DNA of 37,307 nt from Acidobacteriota bacterium (GCA_003222305.1 QHVQ01000079.1:1-37307), one strand, 5' to 3'. Shown: positions 1 to 7,981, counted from the first letter of the stretch. Program-made: numbers and translations. The notes: generated by a model not told the origin, from the sequence alone.

Positions 1-410
1 AGACCCATGGCCGTGGCCGCTCTCTCGAATTCTTCCGGCCGCACGTAGAGGAGGTAACCGTAGGCACCCCTGCCATCGGCAACCCCACTGGACGCGTACA
101 CGTTGACCTTCGCCTCGTAGAGCTTGACGTGGATCTTGGCGAAGGCCCCCAGCTCGTCGTCGCCCTGGACCAGCAGAGCGGTGTGAGGCCCGTCGAGGAT
201 CCATCCCGCCTTCCTGGCGGCATCCATCATTTTCGAAGAATCCTCCGGGAAGAGAGTCAGCTGGGTTCGCATGGGTCCGACGGGCATGCCGGTGAAGGCA
301 AGCAAATTGACGCCCAGGCCCGCCAGCTCGGAGAGCAGCTGATAGGCTTCTCCCGGCTCGTCGTCGATGGTCGTGTAGAAATAGTCAGCGCGCCGGATCG
401 TGTGGGCCAT
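1..410 (-). CDS. tandem ACT-domain protein, 3' end cut by window edge
   Basis: This reading frame is missing from the ORF track because its stop lies beyond base 1. It starts at ATG 410 behind a good ribosome site (GGAGGAGGACGC-ATG) and reads MAHTIRRADYFYTTIDDEPG. Two ACT-like units are visible: residues about 9-60 (YFYTTIDDEPGEAYQLLSEL, then a strand) and about 78-130 (LLVQGDDELGAFAKIHVKLY, then YGYLLYVRPEEF). ACT units fold as beta-alpha-beta-beta-alpha-beta and usually bind small ligands such as amino acids. No catalytic domain is seen in the 136 residues available, so this is probably a stand-alone ligand-binding or regulatory protein. The ligand cannot be named. It lies downstream of the exporter operon on the same strand, but a promoter candidate in the gap suggests separate transcription. 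Confidence 0.8.
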   Translation of the reverse strand, partial: MAHTIRRADYFYTTIDDEPGEAYQLLSELAGLGVNLLAFTGMPVGPMRTQLTLFPEDSSKMMDAARKAGWILDGPHTALLVQGDDELGAFAKIHVKLYEAKVNVYASSGVADGRGAYGYLLYVRPEEFERAATAMG

Positions 411-580
411 GCGTCCTCCTCCCCAGGATCTCAGGCCACGGGGAGACCCCGGCTCCCCTCAACCTGCGCCCCCGGTACTGCGCTTTAATGTGCTGGCCGT
501 GGTCATTCATGCGCTCTCCGACCCCGTGCTTCGCCAACCGCCTCCGTCCGGACCTCCGGGGCCGTCGCTGCGCGTGAGTC

Positions 581-608
581 ATTCTACTGCGGGTCTGCAC
601 CGGTTCAA
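581..608 (-). promoter_or_regulatory. candidate sigma70-type promoter for the ACT gene
   Basis: On the minus strand TTGAAC (603-608) is followed after 16 bp by TAGAAT (581-586). Transcription would start near 574, giving a leader of about 160 nt before the ATG at 410. The rest of the 246-bp gap (411-656) shows no convincing gene; the short ORFs there are typical of GC-rich shadow frames. Confidence 0.45.
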
Positions 609-656
609 CAGGGATCGTGGGATGGCGCCCCCGCAACCGTGAGTTGCATCGACCTC

Positions 657-1811
657 CTAGTCGAGCCGCTTGCGAAACCGTAGGGAAGCCAGCAGCAGAG
701 CCGTGGCGCCGAAAGCGCAGAGGATCGACATCTCCGGCCAGAGGGTTTCCAGACCGACTCCCTTCAGGAAGACGCCTCGGATGATGATGCTGTAATAACG
801 AAGCGGAATGGCGTATGTCACGGCCCGGATGGGCGTCGGCATGTTCTCGATGGGAAAGATGAGTCCCGACAGGTAAATCATGGGCACCATCAGGAAGAAC
901 ATCGAGGTCAGCATGGCCTGCTGCTGGGTACGGACGAGTGTGGAGACCAGAAGACCGAGGCCAAGCGTGGTCATGAGGAACGGCAGAGTGAGGGCCACCA
1001 GGCTCCCAAAATCGCCCCGTAGCGGCACGCCGAAGAGGTAGACTACCAGAAGTGTCACCAGACCCAGGTTCAACATCCCGAGGAGGGCGAAGGGCAGGAG
1101 CTTTCCGAGCATCAGCTCCCAGGGGCGAATGGGAGTGACGATGATCTGCTCGAGCGTCCCAATCTCTTTCTCACGTACCACCGCCATGGAGGGCAGAATC
1201 ATGGTGGTGAGCATGAGCGTCATGGCCAGGACGGCCGGCACGTAGAACCAGCGGCTCTTCAGATCCGGGTTGTACCAGACTCGGGGGACCAGCTCAATGT
1301 GCCCCGGGGCTGTCCGCCGTAATTCCCCGGGCGCAGAGGAGGCGGCCAGGGCTTGGACTCGGCGTTGCACCCGCCGCAGGCTTTCGGTGGAGAGGATCTG
1401 AGTGGCATAGCCTAGGCCGAGGATGGCGGAGCTGGAGTCGGTACCGTCAACCAGGATCTGCACGCGCGGCTCGCGTCCGGAAGCGACCGCCTCCCCATAA
1501 CCCGACGCGATGACGAGCCCCATCTGCGCGTCGCCCCGGATGAGCCAGGTATCCAAGTCTTCCACGCGCTCTTCGGTCCCCACCTGCTTGAAATAGCCCG
1601 AGCCGGTGAATCGCTCGATGAGGGCGCGGCTGGCGGCGGTCCGGTCCAGATCCACGGAAAGCATCGGGATATCATTCACATCGCTGTTGGCGGCATACCC
1701 CAGAGCCAGGAGCTGAATTAACGGGCCGAAGATGAGCGCCGGGATCATTCGGCGGTCGCGGCGGAGCTGGAGGAACTCCTTCACAACGATTCGTCCCAAC
1801 CGGCGGCTCAT
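657..1811 (-). CDS. ABC-2 type exporter permease (YbhR/YbhS-like), second of pair
   Basis: The ORF track merges this gene with an upstream shadow frame (657-2987). The real start is the ATG at 1811 (MSRRLGRIVVKEFLQLRRD), which overlaps the stop of the preceding permease in an ATGA. The product is 384 aa. It has the classic ABC-2 layout: a cytoplasmic amphipathic start, TM1 at about 23-41, a long periplasmic domain at about 45-185, then five hydrophobic segments. The conserved intracellular stretch VVREKEIGTLEQIIVTP lies at 211-227, and LSGLIFPIENMP at 314-325. It pairs with the permease encoded at 1808-2938, with which it shares the family motifs RVWYNP, VVREKE and SG-IFPI. Together they would form the membrane channel of the exporter. 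It is the last gene of the operon. Confidence 0.9.
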   Translation of the reverse strand: MSRRLGRIVVKEFLQLRRDRRMIPALIFGPLIQLLALGYAANSDVNDIPMLSVDLDRTAASRALIERFTGSGYFKQVGTEERVEDLDTWLIRGDAQMGLVIASGYGEAVASGREPRVQILVDGTDSSSAILGLGYATQILSTESLRRVQRRVQALAASSAPGELRRTAPGHIELVPRVWYNPDLKSRWFYVPAVLAMTLMLTTMILPSMAVVREKEIGTLEQIIVTPIRPWELMLGKLLPFALLGMLNLGLVTLLVVYLFGVPLRGDFGSLVALTLPFLMTTLGLGLLVSTLVRTQQQAMLTSMFFLMVPMIYLSGLIFPIENMPTPIRAVTYAIPLRYYSIIIRGVFLKGVGLETLWPEMSILCAFGATALLLASLRFRKRLD

Positions 1812-2938
1812 GCGGCGGTCCCCTCGCGGCTGAGCCGCACGTAGGCCGCCCCAATCACCACCGTGGCGTAGAGGATCAAAAAGAGCATCGGCTCGCGGTA
1901 GGGGGAAAGCCCCGCCCCTTTGAGGATGACGCCCCGCAGGACGATGAGGTAATAGCGCGCCGGGACCGCGTAGGTCAGGGCTTGCAGCACCGGCGGCATG
2001 GAGCGAATGGGAAAAATGAAGCCTGAGAGGAAGATGGCCGGGAGCATGGAGAGTAGGGCTCCCACCTGGAAGGCCATGGCCTGCGATTCGGCCAGGGTGG
2101 AGACCAGCAGGCCGAAGCCGAGGGCTCCAATGAGATAGAGAAGGGTGGCGAGAAAGAGGGCTCCCGGCGGTCCCTTGATCTCCACGCCGAACAGGAGCCG
2201 TGCCGCTGCCAAAATCAAAGTGGAGGCGAGGAGGGAGATGACGAGGTAGGGGATGGTCTTGCTGAGGATGAGCTGGAGAGGGCCCAGCGAGGTCACCCGA
2301 ATCTGTTCCATGGTCCCGCGCTCTTTTTCCCGCACCACCGACAGCGCCGTAGAAAGGACCGCGGTGAGCATCAAGATGAAGCCCATGAGCCCCGGGACGA
2401 GGAAGTTGGTGGAGCGCAGCTCCGGGTTGTACCAGACCCGGGGGCGGGCGCCGTCGGGCGACGCGGGCGCGGGAGCCGCTTCGGGGAAGATGCGGGTCAA
2501 CCTCGCGGCGTTGGCTTCCGCCACGAGCGCCGAGGCGTATCCCAGCACCGTGGAAGCGGTGCTGGCGTCGGTCCCGTCCAGGATGAGCTGGATGGGAGCG
2601 GAGCGCCCCGCCGCGAGGTCGCTCGCATAACGCTCCGGAATTACCAGGATCGCCTTCGCCTGTCGCAGGCGCGTGATGCGCTCCAGGTCGGCGCCCGAGG
2701 CCAGGTCGGCGGCCAGGTCGAAATAGGTGGAGTTTACGAAGGAGGCAGTCAGGTCCCGGCTGGCGGCGGTGCGGTCGCGATCCTGCACCGCGAAGAGAAC
2801 GTGTCGCACGTCGAAGTTCAGGGCGTATCCGTAGAGCAGCAGCATGAAGGTAGGGATCCCCAGCAGCATCACCAGGGTCAGAGGATCGCGGATCACATGG
2901 CGCACCTCCTTGCGCGCCACCGCCCAGGCTCTTCTCAC
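1808..2938 (-). CDS. ABC-2 type exporter permease (YbhS/YbhR-like), first of pair
   Basis: The 376-aa product begins at a GTG (2938) that overlaps the stop of the upstream ATPase in a GTGA, a sign of translational coupling. The layout is MRRAWAVARKEVRHVIRDPL, TM1 at about 20-39, and a periplasmic domain at about 43-178 that includes LILDGTDAST. It continues with RVWYNPELRS (167-176) and a membrane domain with the ABC-2 signature VVREKERGTMEQIRVT at 201-216. LSGFIFPIRSMP and PARYYLIVLRG follow near the C terminus. The partner permease is of similar length with the same order of motifs, so the two are probably paralogues acting as a heterodimer. Substrate is unknown; relatives in the ybhGFSR family are linked to export of antibiotics, cations or lipids. 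Confidence 0.9.
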   Translation of the reverse strand: MRRAWAVARKEVRHVIRDPLTLVMLLGIPTFMLLLYGYALNFDVRHVLFAVQDRDRTAASRDLTASFVNSTYFDLAADLASGADLERITRLRQAKAILVIPERYASDLAAGRSAPIQLILDGTDASTASTVLGYASALVAEANAARLTRIFPEAAPAPASPDGARPRVWYNPELRSTNFLVPGLMGFILMLTAVLSTALSVVREKERGTMEQIRVTSLGPLQLILSKTIPYLVISLLASTLILAAARLLFGVEIKGPPGALFLATLLYLIGALGFGLLVSTLAESQAMAFQVGALLSMLPAIFLSGFIFPIRSMPPVLQALTYAVPARYYLIVLRGVILKGAGLSPYREPMLFLILYATVVIGAAYVRLSREGTAA

Positions 2939-3879
2939 GGTGCACCGCCCGCGGCAGGACCGGCTTCGATGGTGTGGATGAACACATCTTCCAGCGAAGG
3001 GATGATCCGCTCCACCCTCGCAGGAAGATTGTGCTGTCGCTCCAGGATCGCCCGAGCGCTCAGGCAGGCCTTCTCCGCATCACCCACCACCAGGTGCAGC
3101 CGAGTGCCGAAGGCGGAGGCTTCCAGAACCCAGGGCTCGCCCTCCAGAGCGTCCAGGGCTTCCAGGTAGCGGGGACAGGAGATTTCGAGGATGGCCCGCC
3201 CCGCGAAGACCTGCTTCAGAGACGGAATGCTCCCCAGCGCCGCCAGGCGTCCCGCGTGCATCAGCGCAATGCGATGGCAATGCTCGGCCTCGTCCAGATA
3301 GTGGGTGGAGACGAGAATGGTGACTCCCTCGGCGCTGAGCCGATCGATGATCTCCCAGAATTGACGCCGGGAGATTGGATCGGCGCCTCCGGTCGGCTCG
3401 TCCAGGAACAGGACGCGGGGACGATGGAGTAGCGCGCAGGCCAGCGCGAGGCGCTGTTTCCAGCCGCCGGACAGAGTCGCCGTGAGCCGATGGTCGAGGC
3501 CCAAGAGCCCCGCCATCTCCAGCGTCTGCGCGGCGCGGGTGGAGAGATCCTCACCGCGCAGCGAGTAGACGCCCCCGAAGAAGCGCAAGTTCTGGGCCAC
3601 CGTGAGGTCGTCATAGAGGCTGAAGCGCTGGCTCATGTAGCCGATGCAACGCTTGACTCCCTCCGGATCGGCCGCCACGTCGATTCCCAGCACCCGGGCC
3701 GATCCGCCGGAGGGCTTCAGGAGGCCGCAAAGCATCCGGATGGCCGTGGATTTTCCCGCCCCGTTGCTCCCCAGAAGACCGAAGACTTCCCCTGCTTCCA
3801 CCGAGAGGGTAAGGTCGTCCACCGCCTTGAAAGGGCCGAAGTGCTTGGAGAGTCGGAAGGTTTCCACCGGGCGCTCCAT
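2935..3879 (-). CDS. ABC transporter ATP-binding protein (canonical NBD of the pair)
   Basis: The 314-aa protein is a complete nucleotide-binding domain. Walker A is GSNGAGKST at 37-45, the Q-loop Gln is at 84 (YMSQRFSLY), the signature LSGGWKQR is at 136-143, Walker B VLFLDEP is at 156-162, and the switch-loop His is at 193 in STHYLDEAE. The C-terminal about 90 residues (from about 220) are the accessory domain common to drug-exporter ATPases, ending in PSLEDVFIHTIE. It starts at ATG 3879, 5 bp after the TolC-like gene. It corresponds to one half of the fused YbhF-type ATPase and keeps every catalytic motif, unlike its partner encoded at 5246-6229. Confidence 0.93.
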   Translation of the reverse strand: MERPVETFRLSKHFGPFKAVDDLTLSVEAGEVFGLLGSNGAGKSTAIRMLCGLLKPSGGSARVLGIDVAADPEGVKRCIGYMSQRFSLYDDLTVAQNLRFFGGVYSLRGEDLSTRAAQTLEMAGLLGLDHRLTATLSGGWKQRLALACALLHRPRVLFLDEPTGGADPISRRQFWEIIDRLSAEGVTILVSTHYLDEAEHCHRIALMHAGRLAALGSIPSLKQVFAGRAILEISCPRYLEALDALEGEPWVLEASAFGTRLHLVVGDAEKACLSARAILERQHNLPARVERIIPSLEDVFIHTIEAGPAAGGAP

Positions 3880-3884
3880 CGCCC

Positions 3885-5249
3885 CTACCTTCCCAGAGCG
3901 CGATCCAGACGCGCCAACGCCAGACGCTGCCCGGAGAGACTCGTGGTGCGCTGGAGCCCCGCGCGCAATAGGGCGGTCTCGGCATCCAGCAGCTCCGACG
4001 AGGGGATGACTCCCGCCCGGAAACGCTCGGAGGCGACCCGGCGGTTTTCCTTCGCGGCCTCGAGATTCTTGTCGGCCAGCTCCACCTCTTCGATGGAGTT
4101 CTTCAGGTCCAGGGTTCGGCGGTTCACTTCGAAGCGGATCTGCCGGTCCAGCTCCTCGAGCTGCTGATGGGTGGCCTCTCTATCGGCTTCACCGGCGGCC
4201 ACTGCCGCCGCGGTGCGCCCGCCGTCGAAGACGTGCAGCGAGAGGCTGAGAGTGGCGTCCCAGTCGTCGTGCCACCCCTCCTCCGGCGGGAAAAAGCGGA
4301 GGTTGGGGTTGAGCACTTCATAACCGGCGGAAAGCCTGGCCTGGGGAAAACGCTCCGCCCTCTCCACGCGCACTCTGGCCTCGGCGGCTTCGACCCGAGC
4401 TTTCAACGCCGCCCGGTCGTTGCGCCGCGCCAGCGCCTCCGCCACGAGCTGCTCGAGATCCTCCCGGGGAACCTTCAACGGCTCCAGCGCTTCCGTCGGC
4501 TCGATCTCCGAATCGGAGCCCAGCCCAAGGAGCCGCAGGAGATCGGCCTGCGCGACCTCCGCGTCGCTGGCAGCGCGGATCCTCGCCAGCTCCGCCTCGT
4601 CTCGCTCCACTTGCACCGCGAGAACTTCGTTGCGGGCGGCAAGTCCCTGGCGCTGACGGGCGAGAGCATCCTGAAGATGGGCGTCGTAGGAAGCGACCGC
4701 CTCCCGGAAGACGCGCTCGCTCTCCTGCGAGGTCAGGAGGTCCCAGTAGGAGGCGGTGGCCTCCAGGACGAGATCCCCCGCTCCCGATTCCAAGTCCTTC
4801 TGGGAGGCGTTGCGCTCTTTTTCCGCGGCCAGGAGCCGGCCGGCGATCCGCCCGCCGGTGAAGAGCGGGAGCGTCAGGCCGAGCCTTGCCGCGTAACGAT
4901 TCGGCAGGTCGGGGAAGATCGCGGTGGGGCCCTGGGGAGGTGGAAAGGGCGCCACGAACTCGGGGACGTGGGATAGTCGGCTGGCCTGCGCCGAGAGGTC
5001 CAGCTGAGGCAGCCGCTCCGCGCGCGCCCCGCGCACCTGCGACTCGGCTCCCTCCTGGAGGGCCCGGAGCTGCCGGAGGCGCGGGGAGGCCCTGCGGGCC
5101 CGCTCGATGACCTCGGCGAGGCCCAGCCGGACGGGCGTGAGAGTAGGAGGCGCGGCGCTATCCTCCGCTCGTGCGCCGCCTACGGCGAGCAGGGTGCCTG
5201 CCGCGAGACTCGGGATCCAGAGGAGAAAACCACCGGGCCTTCGATTCAT
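3885..5249 (-). CDS. TolC-family outer-membrane efflux protein
   Basis: The 454-aa product carries a signal peptide (MNRRPGGFLLWIPSLAAGTLLAVGGARA). It then shows the duplicated TolC/OEP pattern: long amphipathic helices rich in Ala, Glu and Arg around strand regions, for example RYAARLGLTLPLFTGGRIAG in the first half and DATLSLSLHVFDGGRTAAAV in the second. The paired FTGGR and FDGGR strand-turn motifs are typical of the family. It would form the trimeric outer-membrane duct through which the ABC pump discharges. Its start overlaps the stop of the upstream ATPase gene (ATGA), so it is translated within the operon. It is unusual in lying between the two ATPase genes. Confidence 0.92.
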   Translation of the reverse strand: MNRRPGGFLLWIPSLAAGTLLAVGGARAEDSAAPPTLTPVRLGLAEVIERARRASPRLRQLRALQEGAESQVRGARAERLPQLDLSAQASRLSHVPEFVAPFPPPQGPTAIFPDLPNRYAARLGLTLPLFTGGRIAGRLLAAEKERNASQKDLESGAGDLVLEATASYWDLLTSQESERVFREAVASYDAHLQDALARQRQGLAARNEVLAVQVERDEAELARIRAASDAEVAQADLLRLLGLGSDSEIEPTEALEPLKVPREDLEQLVAEALARRNDRAALKARVEAAEARVRVERAERFPQARLSAGYEVLNPNLRFFPPEEGWHDDWDATLSLSLHVFDGGRTAAAVAAGEADREATHQQLEELDRQIRFEVNRRTLDLKNSIEEVELADKNLEAAKENRRVASERFRAGVIPSSELLDAETALLRAGLQRTTSLSGQRLALARLDRALGR

Positions 5250-6229
5250 GGCCGTGTCCCCTCGGTCGGGGCTCCCGCTCGCTGGGCCTCCCGAATCCGG
5301 GCGATAAATACGTCCTCCAGCGTCGGCATGGTGACCCGGAGCCCCTGCACCTGAATCCCTGCGTCACGCAGAAGCCCGGAGATCCTCGCCGCCTCGGCCT
5401 CAGCGCGCCCCGGAGGAACGTCTCCCAGGGTCAGATGGAGCCGCTCGCCGAAAGTCTCAACTTCCGTCACCTGCGCATCGAGCCGCAGGATTTCAGCCGC
5501 CTTCCGGCGGGGCGAAGCGAGCAGCTCCAGCGTGGCGCCCCGGGGGAGTTCCCGCAGCGCGTCGGGAGCGTCCACGGCCAACAGCCTTCCTCGGTCCAAG
5601 AGCGCCACGCGATGACAGCGTTCCGCCTCGTCCAGATAAGGCGTAGTGAGAAGCAGGGTGAGGCCCTGGCGCTGCAACCGCACGAGAATCTTCCAGAATT
5701 CTCGTCGCGAAACCGGATCCACCCCCGTGGTCGGCTCGTCCAACACCAGCAGTTCCGGGGTGTGGATGAGGGTGCAGGCCAAAGCCAGCTTCTGCTTCGT
5801 GCCGCCGGAGAGGCGGTCGGCCAGGCGGTCCCGGAATGGCGCCAGGCGGAGCATCTCCAGCAGCTCCTGGCGGCGCGCCCTCCATCCCTTGACGGAGTGA
5901 ATCTCGGCGAAGAAATGGATGTTCTCGTCCACCGAGAGATCGCCGTAGAGGGAGAAGCGCTGCGCGAGATAGCCGATCTTCTCGGAGAGCTTTCTCCGGC
6001 CGCCGGTCGGATCCAGACCGCAGGTGACGACCCGACCCGCGTGGGGGCGCAGCAGTCCGAGGATGAGGCGCAGCGTCGTGGTCTTTCCGGCGCCATCAGG
6101 CCCGATCAGCCCGAACATTTCACCGCGTCGCACCTGGAACGAAAGGTCATCCACCGCGATGAGGGGACCGTAGCGCCGCGTCACCCCTTTCACCTGGATG
6201 AGCATCGCTTCGTCTCCGGTGCGGCTCAT
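5246..6229 (-). CDS. ABC transporter ATP-binding protein with altered switch loop
   Basis: The 327-aa NBD has Walker A GPDGAGKT at 43-50, the Q-loop Gln at 90 (YLAQRFSLYG), signature LSGGTKQK at 140-147 and Walker B LLVLDEP at 160-166. The position normally held by the switch-loop His is Pro197 (TTPYLDEAE). The change is clear in the DNA and not at an ORF edge. The C-terminal accessory domain ends PTLEDVFIARIRE, parallel to the other ATPase. The gene starts at ATG 6229 inside the stop of the membrane-fusion gene (ATGA); ATG at residue 9 is a possible alternative start. A pairing of one canonical and one degenerate site, as in heterodimeric ABC exporters and YbhF-type tandem ATPases, is the likely reading. 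Confidence 0.92.
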   Translation of the reverse strand: MSRTGDEAMLIQVKGVTRRYGPLIAVDDLSFQVRRGEMFGLIGPDGAGKTTTLRLILGLLRPHAGRVVTCGLDPTGGRRKLSEKIGYLAQRFSLYGDLSVDENIHFFAEIHSVKGWRARRQELLEMLRLAPFRDRLADRLSGGTKQKLALACTLIHTPELLVLDEPTTGVDPVSRREFWKILVRLQRQGLTLLLTTPYLDEAERCHRVALLDRGRLLAVDAPDALRELPRGATLELLASPRRKAAEILRLDAQVTEVETFGERLHLTLGDVPPGRAEAEAARISGLLRDAGIQVQGLRVTMPTLEDVFIARIREAQRAGAPTEGTRP

Positions 6230-7200
6230 GGAGACTTTTCCGCGAGGCGAAGCCGGGCCTCGGCGGGCATCCCCGGCTTGAAGAGACCGTCGGCATTGTC
6301 CAGCTGCACCTTCACTCTGAAGACCAGCTTGACCCGCTCGTCGTGCGTCTGAACGTTCTTGGGAGTGAATTCGGCCTGTGAGGCGATAAACGAGATCCTA
6401 CCGCTCCGCTCCTGGCCCGAGTCGGTGATCACCTTCACCGCCTGACCGATCCGGATGCGGGACAGGTCCGGCTCGGCCACGTAGGTGGTGAGCCAGGCAT
6501 GGGCCAGATCGATCACCACCAGCAGTGGAGTTCCGGCTGGGACGAGCTCCCCCTGCTCCATCAGCTTCTCCGTGACCACGCCGGACACCGGGCTCGCGAC
6601 GGTGGCATCGTGCAGCTGCTGCTCGAGCTGGGCGATGCGGGCCTGCGCCGCCTGCAGGCGGGCTCGGGCGGCATCAATCTCCTCCCGGCGGTTTCCCGCC
6701 TGGAGGCGCTTGAGCCGCTCTTCCGCCGCGCGCTCGTTCGCGGCGGCGGCATCCCGTCGGGCGCGAGCATCATCCCGGGCCTTGGCCGTGCCGGATCCGG
6801 AATCAAGGAGCCCCTGCATGCGCCTGAGATCCAGCTCCGCAGCATCGAGCTCCGCACGGCTCCGGTCCACCAGGGCGCCCGCCTCGGCGATCTCCTCCTT
6901 CCGGGACCCCGCTTGACGGAGCTTCAAGTCGGCTTCTGCCTGGCTGCTCTCGGCCCGGGCGCCGTCCAGGGCGAGACGAAGGTCCACGGTATCGATGTTG
7001 GCGACCACCTGATCCGCCTTTACCATGTCCCCCTCCTTCACGGCCAGGTGCTCCAGCTTCCCGCCTACCTTCGAAGCGATTCTCACCTCGGTGGCCTCCA
7101 CATGGCCCGAGACTCTCAGCTCGGAGGGAGGGCCGCCGGATGCACAGGCTGAGAGCAGGGGGACGCACAGAAACCGAAAGAGGAAGGATCGGCGCTTCAC
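6226..7200 (-). CDS. HlyD-family membrane-fusion lipoprotein (YbhG-like)
   Basis: I place the start at the GTG at 7200 rather than the longer ORF-track start at 7254. GGAGGTGA lies at the right distance before it, and translation from here gives a clean lipoprotein signal, VKRRSFLFRFLCVPLLSAC, with lipobox LSAC at 16-19. The product is 324 aa. It contains a first biotinyl-lipoyl half (GHVEATEVRIASKVGGKLEHLAVKEGDMV), a long alpha-helical hairpin rich in Ala, Glu and Arg at about 75-185, and the second lipoyl half (ATVASPVSGVVTEKLMEQGE). A beta-barrel part follows. It should bridge the inner-membrane permeases to the TolC-like duct. The gene follows the TetR gene by 4 bp. Confidence 0.92.
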   Translation of the reverse strand: MKRRSFLFRFLCVPLLSACASGGPPSELRVSGHVEATEVRIASKVGGKLEHLAVKEGDMVKADQVVANIDTVDLRLALDGARAESSQAEADLKLRQAGSRKEEIAEAGALVDRSRAELDAAELDLRRMQGLLDSGSGTAKARDDARARRDAAAANERAAEERLKRLQAGNRREEIDAARARLQAAQARIAQLEQQLHDATVASPVSGVVTEKLMEQGELVPAGTPLLVVIDLAHAWLTTYVAEPDLSRIRIGQAVKVITDSGQERSGRISFIASQAEFTPKNVQTHDERVKLVFRVKVQLDNADGLFKPGMPAEARLRLAEKSP

Positions 7201-7204
7201 GGCG

Positions 7205-7864
7205 TCACCTCCGTTTGCGGACAGTCTTGAGGGGCTCATCCGCCTGCAGCGCACGGCTCATCAGGTTCTGGAAGTGAGCCACGTACGCCGCGGAGGCGGG
7301 GAGCCTCACCGGAAGCCTTCCCTCGCGCGCAAACCGCTCCCTCAACGGCTGGGTGGCGAAAAAGAAGACCAGCCCGCCGATGAGGCTGATGTGGGTGAGG
7401 ATGGGATCTACCCGACGGAACGATCTTTCGCGAATTCCACCTTTCACAATTTGCTGCACGGCCGCAAGGACAGCGAGGAAATAGGGGATAGTCCTCTCGT
7501 CCAAATGATGACCCCCGGAGAGGACCTCTCGCAGGATCATGGCAGGAAGGCCGGGTCGGTGATCGACCATCTCGGCGAACAGCGAGACGAAGGTCTTCAG
7601 GCGCTCGGGGGCCGGCCGGGAATCCGCCTTGAGGCCCTCGATCCGTTTTAGGGTGGGCTCGAAGGTCTCCGCCAGGATGGCCCGATAGAGCCCGTCCTTG
7701 CCCCGAAAGTGGTAGCTGATCATTGCCTTGTTGACCTTCGCGCCGCGGGCGATAGCGTCCACCGAAGCACCGTCGAACCCCCGCTCGGCGAACAGCCGGG
7801 TGCCCGCGGCAAGCAATGCCTCGCGGGTGGCTTCCGATTTTTTCTTCAGGCCAATGCTTTTCAA
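7205..7864 (-). CDS. TetR-family repressor of the export operon (CecR-like)
   Basis: The 219-aa protein has an N-terminal TetR helix-turn-helix: EALLAAGTRLFAERGFDGASVDAIARGAKVNKAMISYHFRGKDGLY, residues about 15-60. A helical ligand-binding domain follows, with a late hydrophobic stretch HISLIGGLVFFFATQP. The only possible start near the domain is TTG at 7864, since an in-frame TAA lies four codons upstream. No Shine-Dalgarno sequence is evident before it. It is the first gene of the operon and sits behind a perfect palindrome, so it is likely to repress itself and the exporter until a ligand binds. The E. coli counterpart of this arrangement is CecR with ybhGFSR. Confidence 0.92.
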   Translation of the reverse strand: MKSIGLKKKSEATREALLAAGTRLFAERGFDGASVDAIARGAKVNKAMISYHFRGKDGLYRAILAETFEPTLKRIEGLKADSRPAPERLKTFVSLFAEMVDHRPGLPAMILREVLSGGHHLDERTIPYFLAVLAAVQQIVKGGIRERSFRRVDPILTHISLIGGLVFFFATQPLRERFAREGRLPVRLPASAAYVAHFQNLMSRALQADEPLKTVRKRR

Positions 7865-7879
7865 TTGAAATAGTTACGG

Positions 7880-7907
7880 ATTCTATTCAATCAACCATTT
7901 AGTTCAA
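7880..7907 (-). promoter_or_regulatory. second candidate promoter ahead of the TetR gene
   Basis: Minus-strand TTGAAC (7902-7907) and TAGAAT (7880-7885) are 16 bp apart. The palindromic operator candidate overlaps the -35 box. If used, transcription would start near 7873 and leave a leader of only about 9 nt before the TTG start codon, close to leaderless. It competes with the upstream candidate at 7924-7952. Confidence 0.4.
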
Positions 7908-7912
7908 CTAAA
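7898..7912. promoter_or_regulatory. perfect palindrome, likely TetR-type operator
   Basis: TTTAGTT-C-AACTAAA is an uninterrupted inverted repeat of 7 bp arms around one base. It sits between the promoter candidate at 7924-7952 and the TetR start codon. Relative to a start of transcription near 7917 it would cover about +5 to +19, where a bound TetR dimer would block transcription. TetR proteins commonly bind 15-20 bp palindromes of this kind. Assignment to this regulator is inference from position. Confidence 0.6.
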
Positions 7913-7923
7913 CGGATGTTTTG

Positions 7924-7952
7924 AATGTACCGCGGCGGGCTTCCTCGGTCAA
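7924..7952 (-). promoter_or_regulatory. candidate sigma70-type promoter for the TetR-exporter operon
   Basis: Minus-strand TTGACC (7947-7952) and TACATT (7924-7929) have the ideal 17-bp spacing. Transcription would start near 7917, about 53 nt before the TTG start codon of the TetR gene and just ahead of the 15-bp palindrome. Confidence 0.5.
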
Positions 7953-7981
7953 CCGCTTTCTTGATGGAATTCTAAGAATCC

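Noticed and set aside
1812-2987. N-terminal half of the 776-aa ORF (657-2987)
   Set aside because: This half is a shadow of the first permease; the real second permease starts at ATG 1811 in the ATGA overlap.
5171-6352. 393-aa plus-strand ORF opposite the second ATPase and parts of its neighbours
   Set aside because: Antisense shadow without any motif; the minus strand encodes a full NBD with all motifs.
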